Assembly: GCA_965215445.1 (NCBI GenBank)
Contig: CBDCDT010000002.1
Span: forward strand, 1,984,001-2,048,000
Direction of reading: 5' to 3'
Length of the DNA stretch: 64,000 nucleotides
Origin: CBDBLK01 sp965215445
GTDB taxonomy: Bacteria; Bdellovibrionota; Bacteriovoracia; Bacteriovoracales; Bacteriovoracaceae
Position 1 is the stretch's first letter; every line of letters begins with the position of its first letter. The notes under the pieces are model-generated. The model searched no databases and was not told the DNA's origin. It saw only the letters and a list, made by a program, of their open reading frames with translations. A program made the translations under genes and the position numbers. Positions 53,008 to 61,930 of the stretch are shown here, piece after piece.

Positions 53008-56000
53008 AGGGGCAACTGGTGGTGTAGGGATGGTCGCTGGTTAAATCCTCTTGAAATTCCCACTTGCAGGCCAGATACCCCTCCAGTTTCTGCCGGTCGG
53101 TTTCATTTATGTTCTCATCGTATAAGACTACTTCGCTGACTTCTCCACTTCCTCCACCGTTAATGACAAGCTCGCCAGTGCCCACATGGACGGAAAAACT
53201 TCCCCCGTGCGATATAATGGTGTTCCCGTTTTGGCGGATAAAGATAGCGTTGTCGAGTACGCTGCCGCCAACTTGATACAGGTAGCGCACATTGATGACG
53301 GAATCAACGGAGGTGAGAAGATTTCTCGAACCGATACACCCGCCGTATTGGAAGTTCAGGTCATTGGCATGGGCAAGAAACTGAAACCTTCCCTGGCCGT
53401 TGGCATAACAAGACCCGCTGGGATTGCTGTTGAAAACCATGATGGGATATGCATAGCTTTGCAGGGCGATTTGTTTAAAAACCACAAAGGCCGAAACTTC
53501 GCTGTGTGTACCGGCCAAAGTATTGCCGGTAATGAGACTTTGACTGGAAAAATTGACATGTCCCCCGACGGTATATTTGGGCCGGTTGGCGTCGGTGGTT
53601 TGAATGGCGTGGTTACCAACGTCGCTTTTGTCGCGCCAACAACCCACCCGGTCTTCGTGATTGGCGACGGCATCGCTGCTGCAATCTGCATTTTGAAAAA
53701 AGCTTCCCAGATCCTTTCCGTCGAGCCACAATTCCAGTCCCAGCACGCGGCGGGGATTGAAAATCCACCAGGCGGAACTGGAAAGTTCTGGACTTCTTAA
53801 CCCCACTCCGTCTTCCACTCTGAGAGAGAAAAAATAATCCATTTCCTCTTCCAGACTTATACTAAATCCATCGACTCCGTTTACGATGCGGTAGATGGCG
53901 GGGTTAAGGCCCGTTCCAGCGGGGATTTCCCTCCAATCTAGCACGTTGTTGCGTTCACTAGCATCCAGTCCGTCGCCGCTTATATCCCGGCCGATGGCCA
54001 CTTCTATTTTAGATACACCACTGTCCGCATCCGAGATGGTCATGGAAGACCAATCCACCGGCACGCTTTGGGAGATAGTCGCCCCATCTCCGCTGATGTC
54101 GGGGGTTCCGACTAGATTCGGAGCGGTGTTGTCCAATAGGGCCGAAAAGTGCTGGACTGGCGATTCATTGCCCAGACTGTCCCGCGTTTGAATGTGCAGA
54201 TAATAGCTTCCATCTCCTCCCAATTGGGCGGCATTGGAAGTGTTGGAGTAGGTGCTGATGGGAGTGGTTGTCGGATTGTTGTCGACGACAAAACGGTAGC
54301 TGCAATTGGCCTTGGAACAGCCCCAACTCCAGTTTTTGTTGCGCCGATAAGTGGTATCATTTGCCAGGCCCACCGGAACGGGCAAAATCGCGTCCACGAT
54401 AACGCCGCTCATGTCGGGCAAGCTCACTCCCGAAAAGTCCAGCAGGGCGGACTGGCCTCTTTGATCTTCAATGCTGCCCCCGTTGAGTTCGATGCGGGAG
54501 TTGACCAGACCTATTCCGTTGTCGTCAAAATCGCCGCCTTGGATGTCGTAGCGAAAAACCAGTGCTTGCGGGGATGAAGTGGTCTGGTAATGGGCATAGC
54601 GAATTTCATACCCCACCCATAAAGCGATGCGAGGAGTGCCGGTGACGCTAACGCTGCGGTTGAAGTTGAGAACAAAATTGAGACTCCCAGAGGAATTGTA
54701 AATGATGCCGGGAGGGGGATTGACCGCTACCACTTCCGCTCTCTGGGCGTCGATGGTGATACCGGAAATATCGGGGATGGGTTGGGGATAGTTAAGCATG
54801 GCATTGTTTCCGGCGGGGTCGGAAATCCTGCCGCCGTTTAGGGAGACGCTAGAATTTTGAAACTGGATGCCGTTGTCGTCTTTGTCGCCAATTTGGGGGA
54901 TATAGCGAAAGGTGAGTTCGTCCCCGGTGGCGTTGCTGGAATAATAATTGGCGTAGCGGGCACTTCCCCCGACGTCGAGATTCAGGCGTGGGGTTCCCGT
55001 TATGACCACTCTTTCGTTAAAGTCGAGTCTGAAATCCAGATTTGAAGAAGAGTCGTAGGAGGCATCCGGGGGAACGTTCATGGCAATGATACTGGGGTTT
55101 AATCCATCGACGACGATACTGTTTAAGGCGGGGGCGATAGCGGAAAAATCGGAACCGGCATCGTTGCCGGCGGCGTCTTTGAGACTTCCCCCGTTGAGGT
55201 CGATGCTGGTATTGCTAAAACTGATACCGCCCAAGTCGGAATCTCCGGTCTGGGGCAGGTAGCGAAAAACGATGCGGTCGCTTCCCGCTCCACTGTGATA
55301 AGAGGCGTAGCGGGTAGTGCCACCTACGTCGAGGGAGATTTGGGGAAGTCCAATAATATTGACCGCTTCGTTGGTGTTGAGGGTAAAATCTATCGCCTGT
55401 GCGGCGGAATAGAGTCCGTTACCCGGGGGAATCAGGGAATTGATCTGGGGATTGGTGTTGTCTAGCAGGGCGGAAAAGTGCTGAACCGGGGATTCGTCCC
55501 CACTTTGGTCGCGCACCTGAATGTGCAAATAATAAGTTCCATCGCCGCTGTCTTGGGAAGTGTCGGTGGTGCTTGTGTAGACTCCGGTGGGAACGCTGGC
55601 GCCAATTTGGTCTACCATAAAGCGGTAAGAGCAGGCGGGGCGGTTGCAACCCCAGTTCCACACTTTGCTTTTTTTGGGGGTGGAATCGTTTGCCAGTCCC
55701 GCCACCTGAGGGGAGGCGGCGTTGATATTGACTCCCGCCAGACTAACCGCCAGGAGACTAAAGTCGGAACTCGCCTGATTGCCCGCCAGGTCTTGAATAT
55801 TGCCCCCGTTAAAGTCGATTTGGGTGGAGGAAAAGTTGATACCGCCCAGATCGACGTCTCCGCTTACGGGATTGTGGCGGAAGATGATGCGTGTTCCTCC
55901 ACTTCCCGCGTGATAACCGGCGTGGCGGGTGGTGCTTCCCACCTGCAACTCAAGCCTTGGGATTCCGCTTATGCTGACCGCTTCGTCAAAGGTGATTTCA

Positions 56001-56749
56001 AAATCCAGACTTTGAGACAGGTTGTAGGTTGCGTTGGGAGGTGCTTGTAGCGAGGAAATGCCGGGAGGGGAGTGGTCGAGGATGGCGGAATAGGTTTGCA
56101 CGGGAGTCTCTAAAAAGGTGTGTAGGGCATCTCGCGCTTGGACGTGGAGATAGAAAGTTCCGGTGCCACTTGTCTGTCCGGCGTTGTCGATCAGGCGCCA
56201 GGGTTGATTGCCGAAAGTGTGGGTGGAAGTGTTGGTGACGGCAAAGCGGTATTCGCAGGTGGTTTGCTCTCCCGAGCAGCCCCAGTTCCAGGACTTGGAG
56301 CGGGTGGGGTTGGAGTCGTTTGCCAGTCCGGTGAGGATTAAATTGTTATTCCACAACTGGTAGGTGAGTTGGTTTTGGGCACAGGGGGATTCGATATTGG
56401 CGTCGTCCCAGCGCCGTTTTACTGAAAAATTGTGAGTTCCGGGGTTTAGCGCGGGCAGAGTGAGTAGCAGGGTAGTGCTGGAGGCATTTCCCGAAGTGAT
56501 TTGTTGGGAGCAGGCGGGGTCGCTGTAGAGGGTGACTTGATCGCCATTTTTGAGTCCGGTGATTTGGATGGTGGGGGTGGGGTCGATGGCGGGAGATGAG
56601 ATGGGACTGTAGAGGGTGACCGCTTCGGCGGGATTGAGTTGACTGAGTCCACCGTCCACCGCTTCGCCCAGGCTGGTTTCCTTGCCGTCGGAGGTGGGAT
56701 TTTCGATGCACCCGTTGAGAAAAAGGGAGAGGAAAAATACCCATTTCAT
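53006..56749 (-). CDS. Giant LamG/Ig-like repeat lipoprotein
   Basis: 1247 residues, ATG 56749. Lipobox LNGC (Cys15). Residues about 45-130 are an Ig-like domain of the type seen six times in the 37589-40477 protein (GDQVTLYSDPACSQ). Then come three WNWGC-containing domains (GLANDS.P..SK.WNWGC, GDGTYYLHIQVRD) alternating with four domains of SwmB-like pattern (LDFEITFDEAVSISGIPRLELQVG, GTPRLNLDVGG). The last 230 residues resemble a LamG/concanavalin-like domain (LELWLDGKDLGSFF, GCWRDKSDVGNHAIQ, YLACKWEF). Large LamG lipoproteins of this style are probably adhesins or sugar-binding surface proteins. Confidence 0.85.
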   Translation of the reverse strand: MKWVFFLSLFLNGCIENPTSDGKETSLGEAVDGGLSQLNPAEAVTLYSPISSPAIDPTPTIQITGLKNGDQVTLYSDPACSQQITSGNASSTTLLLTLPALNPGTHNFSVKRRWDDANIESPCAQNQLTYQLWNNNLILTGLANDSNPTRSKSWNWGCSGEQTTCEYRFAVTNTSTHTFGNQPWRLIDNAGQTSGTGTFYLHVQARDALHTFLETPVQTYSAILDHSPPGISSLQAPPNATYNLSQSLDFEITFDEAVSISGIPRLELQVGSTTRHAGYHAGSGGTRIIFRHNPVSGDVDLGGINFSSTQIDFNGGNIQDLAGNQASSDFSLLAVSLAGVNINAASPQVAGLANDSTPKKSKVWNWGCNRPACSYRFMVDQIGASVPTGVYTSTTDTSQDSGDGTYYLHIQVRDQSGDESPVQHFSALLDNTNPQINSLIPPGNGLYSAAQAIDFTLNTNEAVNIIGLPQISLDVGGTTRYASYHSGAGSDRIVFRYLPQTGDSDLGGISFSNTSIDLNGGSLKDAAGNDAGSDFSAIAPALNSIVVDGLNPSIIAMNVPPDASYDSSSNLDFRLDFNERVVITGTPRLNLDVGGSARYANYYSSNATGDELTFRYIPQIGDKDDNGIQFQNSSVSLNGGRISDPAGNNAMLNYPQPIPDISGITIDAQRAEVVAVNPPPGIIYNSSGSLNFVLNFNRSVSVTGTPRIALWVGYEIRYAHYQTTSSPQALVFRYDIQGGDFDDNGIGLVNSRIELNGGSIEDQRGQSALLDFSGVSLPDMSGVIVDAILPVPVGLANDTTYRRNKNWSWGCSKANCSYRFVVDNNPTTTPISTYSNTSNAAQLGGDGSYYLHIQTRDSLGNESPVQHFSALLDNTAPNLVGTPDISGDGATISQSVPVDWSSMTISDADSGVSKIEVAIGRDISGDGLDASERNNVLDWREIPAGTGLNPAIYRIVNGVDGFSISLEEEMDYFFSLRVEDGVGLRSPELSSSAWWIFNPRRVLGLELWLDGKDLGSFFQNADCSSDAVANHEDRVGCWRDKSDVGNHAIQTTDANRPKYTVGGHVNFSSQSLITGNTLAGTHSEVSAFVVFKQIALQSYAYPIMVFNSNPSGSCYANGQGRFQFLAHANDLNFQYGGCIGSRNLLTSVDSVINVRYLYQVGGSVLDNAIFIRQNGNTIISHGGSFSVHVGTGELVINGGGSGEVSEVVLYDENINETDRQKLEGYLACKWEFQEDLTSDHPYTTSCP

Positions 56750-56902
56750 GCCAACTCTATCGACCGGAAAGAAGGCCCAGCATAGTTAATTATTCTTAAT
56801 TTTAACTTCGCAGATTCCTAAAGTGATTCTTTTAATTCCAACAACTTGAAGACCCCAAAATAACTCTGGACTTTTGCATCGCAATGTGCTAAAACCCTCC
56901 CA

Positions 56903-57325
56903 ATGAAAAAAATAAACCTCTTTTGCCTTCTCTTTTGGCCATCCTTGAGCTTGGCCTTGCCGGACTACGCCTGTGTCAATAACGCCCGCTATATGTTGGA
57001 AAATCGCATCCAAAGAAATATTATTAATCTCTCAAGGTCGGATTTTAGGCATGCCGTCAGGGAATATATTTACGAGGGAAAATTGGTGTATTCAGAACAC
57101 GCTCGAGCACGCATGGATGAGCGGGTGATTAGCGAAAAAGATGTGGAATATGCTCTACGCCATCCGGGCAGAGTAGAAAACAGGGTTTTCTACGACCGTC
57201 CCTCAAATCCCAACGGATACACCATTACAGGACTCACAAAAAACAGAACCAGGTTGCGTATCGGTATTGCCTTTGAATACCAGGACGGAGGAAGACTGGT
57301 TGTCGTCACTGTCATCAGACCATGA
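56903..57325 (+). CDS. Secreted single DUF4258-like protein
   Basis: 140 residues with signal peptide (MKKINLFCLLFWPSLSLA). The mature domain has the DUF4258 pattern. KLVYSEHARARMDERVISEKDVEYALRHP carries the family His-Ala..Arg-Met.Glu-Arg core, followed by YTITGLTKN and the closing strand GGRLVVVTV. DUF4258 is a small family of unknown function found mostly in cytoplasmic proteins, some in toxin-like settings. Export and array organisation here are unusual. The stop overlaps the next ATG (ATGA). First of six tandem genes. Confidence 0.8.
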   Translation: MKKINLFCLLFWPSLSLALPDYACVNNARYMLENRIQRNIINLSRSDFRHAVREYIYEGKLVYSEHARARMDERVISEKDVEYALRHPGRVENRVFYDRPSNPNGYTITGLTKNRTRLRIGIAFEYQDGGRLVVVTVIRP

Positions 57326-58872
57326 TAAAAAAAATTCTCCTTCTCCTTTTTTTTTGGCCTTGTCTGTGCTTTGGTGAGCAAGTCTCTTGCATCTCCGATT
57401 CCCGTTCCCTATTAAAAGACAGCTTGTCCAGCGAAGATTTCATCTACATTGCAGGAGATATGATTGATCAGGAAAAGATGGTTTATTTCTCTCCTGCTCA
57501 AATGGCCATGCGCGAGAAGGGAATTGCCGAAAGTGATATTGAACACGCTCTACGCCATCCGATCAAAGTGGAAGGCCGCTCTTTTGCCCCCAATAAATAC
57601 AATATTGAGGGACTCGACAAAGACGGGAACAAGCTGCGCATAGGGGTTTCTCTGGAGGCCGAAAGGGGAGGGCGATTGGTGGTGGTTACGCTGACCCAGA
57701 CCTTGTCGAATAAACAGATGCCGGCGCTCAACGCCTATTTATCAAAAGAAGACTTTGCCTACGTTGCAGGAAATATGATTTCCGAGGGGAAAATCATCTA
57801 TTCTCCTCGCGTTCAAAATTATATGGATGAGCGAGCGATGACCAAAAATAATCTTGAGTACGTTCTCGGCCATCCGGTCAAAGTAGAAAATAGGGCCGCA
57901 CCTGGCCGCTCCCATGGCCTTAGTGAGTACAAGATTGAGGGATTGGACAAAGAGGGAAACCGGGTGCGGATGGGAGTTTCCCTACATTCTCAAGAGGGGG
58001 GGCGACTGATTGTGGCCACAGTCGGGCAAACTCTCTTAAACGAACGCGTGCCCGTATCGAGAGGAGCTTACAGAAACTTTGTGAAAGGATATATTCAGGA
58101 GGGAAAGGGAATTACTTATACCAGACACGCCCGAGAGCGTATGCGTGAGCAGATGATTGCCAAAGACGATGTCAAACATGCACTGGAGCACGCAAACAAA
58201 GTGGGGAATCTTACTCACACTTCCGGCCCCTATATGATGGGAGAGGCGCGGGATGGAAGGCCGTTGCGGGTGGGAATTTCTTTTAATTCCCAGGAGGGAA
58301 AAAGATTGGTGGTGGTCACGGTGGCGCATTTTGTAAAGACCGATGCGGGGCCGGAGCAGGGAAAAATCATTTATTCCGATTACGCTCGAAAACGCATGAT
58401 TGAGCGGACAGTTAGCGAGAGCGACGTTGAATATGCTTTACGTCATCCCATTAAAGTGGGAAAAAAATATGTTATGGGATTGACCAAAAATGGAAAGCAA
58501 TTACGCATAGGAATTTCTTCCCAATCTCGGGAGGGGGGACAAATCGTTGTGGTTACTGTCGATCGCCCCTTAATGGACACGTTGTCGATGGCGAATTTTA
58601 AATCCATGGTGAGGGATAAGATTGTTCAGCAAAAGACCGTTTACTCGCAAAATGCTCTCAAACTTATGCAAGAAAATTTGGTTCTCCCAAAGGATATTGA
58701 GCGCGTCTTGCTAGGCCCGTTCGATATTAAAAAAGAAAACATACTGCCGGAGCGGCCTTCCGGCCTTGACGAATACACCATCGTTGAGCTGAATCAACAG
58801 GACAAAATGGCCGTCGGAATTGCCTTTAACAACTTGCACGAAATGACTATTACCGGGGTGTGGAGGAGGTAA
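57322..58872 (+). CDS. Secreted protein with five DUF4258-like units
   Basis: 516 residues, coupled to the preceding gene by a 4-base overlap. Signal peptide (KKILLLLFFWPCLCFG). Five units of about 95-105 residues, centred near residues 55, 155, 260, 350 and 440. Each has (I/V)YS..A...M.E......DIE.AL.HP.KV, then Y.I.GL.K.G..LRIG.S and GGR.VVVTV. Units 3 and 4 keep the HA/YA-R..RM..R core; units 1, 2 and 5 have lost parts. Linkers begin S.EDFIYIAGDMI-type, a short conserved helix. Function unknown. Confidence 0.8.
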   Translation: MIKKILLLLFFWPCLCFGEQVSCISDSRSLLKDSLSSEDFIYIAGDMIDQEKMVYFSPAQMAMREKGIAESDIEHALRHPIKVEGRSFAPNKYNIEGLDKDGNKLRIGVSLEAERGGRLVVVTLTQTLSNKQMPALNAYLSKEDFAYVAGNMISEGKIIYSPRVQNYMDERAMTKNNLEYVLGHPVKVENRAAPGRSHGLSEYKIEGLDKEGNRVRMGVSLHSQEGGRLIVATVGQTLLNERVPVSRGAYRNFVKGYIQEGKGITYTRHARERMREQMIAKDDVKHALEHANKVGNLTHTSGPYMMGEARDGRPLRVGISFNSQEGKRLVVVTVAHFVKTDAGPEQGKIIYSDYARKRMIERTVSESDVEYALRHPIKVGKKYVMGLTKNGKQLRIGISSQSREGGQIVVVTVDRPLMDTLSMANFKSMVRDKIVQQKTVYSQNALKLMQENLVLPKDIERVLLGPFDIKKENILPERPSGLDEYTIVELNQQDKMAVGIAFNNLHEMTITGVWRR

Positions 58873-58959
58873 CCCCTCGAAATTTCAGGTAAAAATAAAT
58901 ACTAGACTTTTTTGTTTTGATTTGTTACAAATGCCAAAAATGAATGGGAATTTGCAGCA

Positions 58960-59946
58960 ATGAAAAAGATTCACTTCCTCTCACTACTTCTCTTTTGGCC
59001 GGTTTTGTGCCTGGGCGCTGATCAGAATTGCGCTTCCAGTTCCCGCACGCTTTTGTCTTCAGAAGACTTCGCCTACATTGCGGGAGATTATATTGATGAG
59101 GGAAAAATAGTTTATTCCTCCCATGTCCAGGGGCGCATGGATGAAGGGGAGATTGGTGAAAATGATATTGAGCGTGTTCTGCGCTATCCCTATAGAGTCA
59201 AGGCCCGTCCCGATGGCATCAATAAGTACAATGTTATAGGCCAGGTCGAAAAAGACGGGAGTCAATTGCGCATAGAAGTTTTTCTTGAACCTCAAGGCCC
59301 CCAAAAACAACTGATGGCTTTTTCCGTCATCCGTACTCTGCAGAAAAATCGGATACCCCTACAAAAGGAGGACTTCATTCCTTTTGTAGGTGATTACCTC
59401 GACCGGGAAAAACTCGCCTATTCTGTTTATGCCCAAAGGCGCATGGGGGAGAAAGGTGTTACCCAAAGCGATATTGAACACGTTCTCAAAAATCCGATTG
59501 AGGTGGGAAACAAAACGGCCATGCAAAATTATAGCTTGGATTCCAAGATATACGTTAGAGGCGTGACCGATGATGGAAAAGAATTGCATCTAGGACTTGC
59601 TTCCAAAGGGGAAAAGCTCGTCGTTGTAACTTCTGTCAACCGTATTTTGAACGATCAGGTACCTTCAGAGAAAAAAGATTTCATACGTTTTATAAGAGAT
59701 TATCTTGCTGCGGAAAAAAGAATCGTTTATACCCAACGCGCCCAGGAGCGTATGGGCAAGCTGGCCATTGGCGAAGTCGATATTGAACACACTCTCAAAC
59801 ATCCAGTTAGAATCATATACAGATCCAACCACAAGGGATATTACATTTTAGGACAAACTGTGAATGGAAGGCCATATCATCTGATGCTTTCTTTCGATGG
59901 GCGGGTCGTCGTGTTCTCCATGGATATGTCCTTTTCAACAAGATAG
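58960..59946 (+). CDS. Secreted protein with three DUF4258-like units
   Basis: 328 residues, ATG 58960. The N-terminus (LSLLLFWPVLCLG, then CASSSRTLLSSEDFAYIAGDYI) is shared with the three following genes. Units start at KIVYSSHVQGRMDEGEI, KLAYSVYAQRRMGEKGV and RIVYTQRAQERMGKLAI. The conserved His of the family is kept only in unit 1 and the second Arg is altered in all. An 87-base gap separates it from the previous gene, the only real gap in the array, so a promoter may lie there. Function unknown. Confidence 0.8.
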   Translation: MKKIHFLSLLLFWPVLCLGADQNCASSSRTLLSSEDFAYIAGDYIDEGKIVYSSHVQGRMDEGEIGENDIERVLRYPYRVKARPDGINKYNVIGQVEKDGSQLRIEVFLEPQGPQKQLMAFSVIRTLQKNRIPLQKEDFIPFVGDYLDREKLAYSVYAQRRMGEKGVTQSDIEHVLKNPIEVGNKTAMQNYSLDSKIYVRGVTDDGKELHLGLASKGEKLVVVTSVNRILNDQVPSEKKDFIRFIRDYLAAEKRIVYTQRAQERMGKLAIGEVDIEHTLKHPVRIIYRSNHKGYYILGQTVNGRPYHLMLSFDGRVVVFSMDMSFSTR

Positions 59947-59951
59947 CTATT

Positions 59952-60938
59952 ATGAAAAAAATTTCTTTCCTCTCACTACTTCTCTTCTGGCCGGTTTTGT
60001 GTCTAGGCGGCGAAGGCGGTTGCGCTTCCAGTTCCCGCACTCTCTTATCCAAAGAAGATTTTGCCTACATTGCAGGAGATATGATTTCCGAGGGGAGAAT
60101 TGTTTATTCTCCCTTGGCCCAATATTATATGGATGAACACAGGGTGAGCAAAACCGATCTTGAGTATACTCTGCGCTATCCGGCCAAAATATTGCCCCGA
60201 GAAGACTCCAATGAGTACAATATTATAGGATTGCCCAACCGAGATGAAAGTCTGTTGCGCCTGAGGGTTTTTCTCGATGGGCAAGGCAAAGGTCAACTGC
60301 TTGTCAGCATGGTGAAACGTCTTTTTCCGGAAGATCGAATACCCCTGTCGAGAGCGGATTTCATACCCTTTATCAGCGACTCTATTGCGCAGAGAAGACT
60401 CGTTTATTCTGCTCATACCCAGAAGCGTATGAAAGAGCACGAGATTAGTCGGAATGATATTGAGTACGTTCTCAAGAATCCAAAACAAGTGGGAAGTAAA
60501 AATACACAAAATTATGGCCTTGGCGATACGGTTTATATTATGGGAGAAGGCGCAGATAAAACCCAATTACAGATAGGACTCAGCTTAGTAGAAAAAGGAC
60601 GTATTTTTGTAACCTCTGCAGTTCGCACTTTAGAGGATCAAATACCCCTGTTGAGAGAAGATTTCATGCATTTTATGAGAAATTATACTGGTGCGGGAAA
60701 AAAAATTGTGTATACTCAATTCACACGAAATTACATGAATAAATTGGTTCTTACGGAGAGAGATATGAAACACATTCTCGAATATCCAATCAAAATAGAA
60801 AAAAAAGCTGGCCGCGATGGTTATCATGTTATAGGACGAAGCACAAACGGAGAAAAGTTGTTGCGAGTATTGATTATTTTCGACAGCAACGAAGAAATTG
60901 TTGTTCTTGCCGTGGATACGCCCTTTTCTACAAGATGA
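59952..60938 (+). CDS. Secreted protein with three DUF4258-like units (tandem copy)
   Basis: 328 residues, 5 bases after the previous stop. Signal peptide then GGEGGCASSSRTLLSKEDF. Units at about residues 50, 155 and 265 (RIVYSPLAQYYMDEHRV; RLVYSAHTQKRMKEHEI; KIVYTQFTRNYMNKLVL). It is the closest relative of the next gene, about nine of ten residues being the same, which marks a recent duplication of about 985 bases. No catalytic residue is conserved in all units. The stop overlaps the next start (ATGA). Confidence 0.8.
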   Translation: MKKISFLSLLLFWPVLCLGGEGGCASSSRTLLSKEDFAYIAGDMISEGRIVYSPLAQYYMDEHRVSKTDLEYTLRYPAKILPREDSNEYNIIGLPNRDESLLRLRVFLDGQGKGQLLVSMVKRLFPEDRIPLSRADFIPFISDSIAQRRLVYSAHTQKRMKEHEISRNDIEYVLKNPKQVGSKNTQNYGLGDTVYIMGEGADKTQLQIGLSLVEKGRIFVTSAVRTLEDQIPLLREDFMHFMRNYTGAGKKIVYTQFTRNYMNKLVLTERDMKHILEYPIKIEKKAGRDGYHVIGRSTNGEKLLRVLIIFDSNEEIVVLAVDTPFSTR

Positions 60939-61930
60939 CCACCATGAAAAATAGATATTTCCTCTCACTACTTCTCTTCTGGCCGGTTTTGTGTCTAGGC
61001 GGCGAAGGCGGTTGCGCTTCCAGTTCCCGCACTCTCTTATCCAAAGAAGATTTTGCCTACATTGCAGGAGATATGATTTCCGAGGGGAGAATTGTTTATT
61101 CTCCCTTGGCCCAAGATTATATGGATGAACACAGGGTGAGCAAAACCGATCTTGAGTATACTCTGCGCTATCCGGCCAAAATATTGCCCCGAGAAGACTC
61201 CAATGAGTACAATATTATAGGATTGTCCAACCGGGATGAAAGTCTGTTGCGCCTGAGGGTTTTTCTCGATGGGCAAGGCAAAAATCAACTGCTTGTCAAC
61301 ATGGTGAAACGTCTTTTTCCGGAAGATCGAATACCCCTGTCGAAGGCGGATTTTATACCCTTTATCAGTGACTCTATTGCGCAGGGAATGCTCTTTTATT
61401 CTGCGCGTACCCGGAAGCGTATCGAAGAGTACAAGATTAGTCGGAATGATATTGAACACGCTCTCAAGAATCCAACACAAGTGGGAAGTAAAACCACGCA
61501 ACATTATGGTCTTGGCGATACGGTCTATATTATGGGAGAAGGCGCAGGTAAAACCCGATTACAGATAGGACTTAGCTTAATAGAAAAAAGACGTATTTTT
61601 GTAACCTCTGCAGTTCGCACTTTAGAGGATCGAATACCCCTGTTGAGAGAAGATTTCATACATTTTGTGAGAAATTATACTGGTGCGGGAAAAAAAATTC
61701 TTTATACTCAATTCACACAAAATTACATGAATAAATTGGTTCTTACAGAGAGAGATATTAAACACATTCTCGAATATCCAATCAAAATAGAAAAAAAACC
61801 TGGCCGCGATGGATATCATATTACAGGACGAAGCGCAAACGGAGAAGCGTTGTTGCGAGTGTTGATTATTTTCAACAGCGACGAAGAAATTATTGTGATT
61901 GCCGTGGGTAGGCCCTCTGCTGTAAAATGA
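60935..61930 (+). CDS. Secreted protein with three DUF4258-like units (tandem copy)
   Basis: 331 residues; ATG 60935 overlaps the preceding stop, and a second ATG at 60944 sits directly before the signal peptide. Nearly identical to the 59952 product, the differences being clustered in unit 2 (MLFYSARTRKRIEEYKI against RLVYSAHTQKRMKEHEI). Very low GC in the 3' third compared with the window. It has the same 4-base overlap with the next gene and the same ATGACCACCATGAAAAAT junction, a sign of duplication with the junction included. Confidence 0.8.
   Translation: MTTMKNRYFLSLLLFWPVLCLGGEGGCASSSRTLLSKEDFAYIAGDMISEGRIVYSPLAQDYMDEHRVSKTDLEYTLRYPAKILPREDSNEYNIIGLSNRDESLLRLRVFLDGQGKNQLLVNMVKRLFPEDRIPLSKADFIPFISDSIAQGMLFYSARTRKRIEEYKISRNDIEHALKNPTQVGSKTTQHYGLGDTVYIMGEGAGKTRLQIGLSLIEKRRIFVTSAVRTLEDRIPLLREDFIHFVRNYTGAGKKILYTQFTQNYMNKLVLTERDIKHILEYPIKIEKKPGRDGYHITGRSANGEALLRVLIIFNSDEEIIVIAVGRPSAVK

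Larger units (their letters stand above)
59952..61930. repeat. Recent tandem gene duplication, period about 985-990 bp
   Basis: The 59952 and 60935 genes align over their full length at high DNA identity. The first 150 bases of the 61927 gene belong to the same repeat. Confidence 0.85.
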
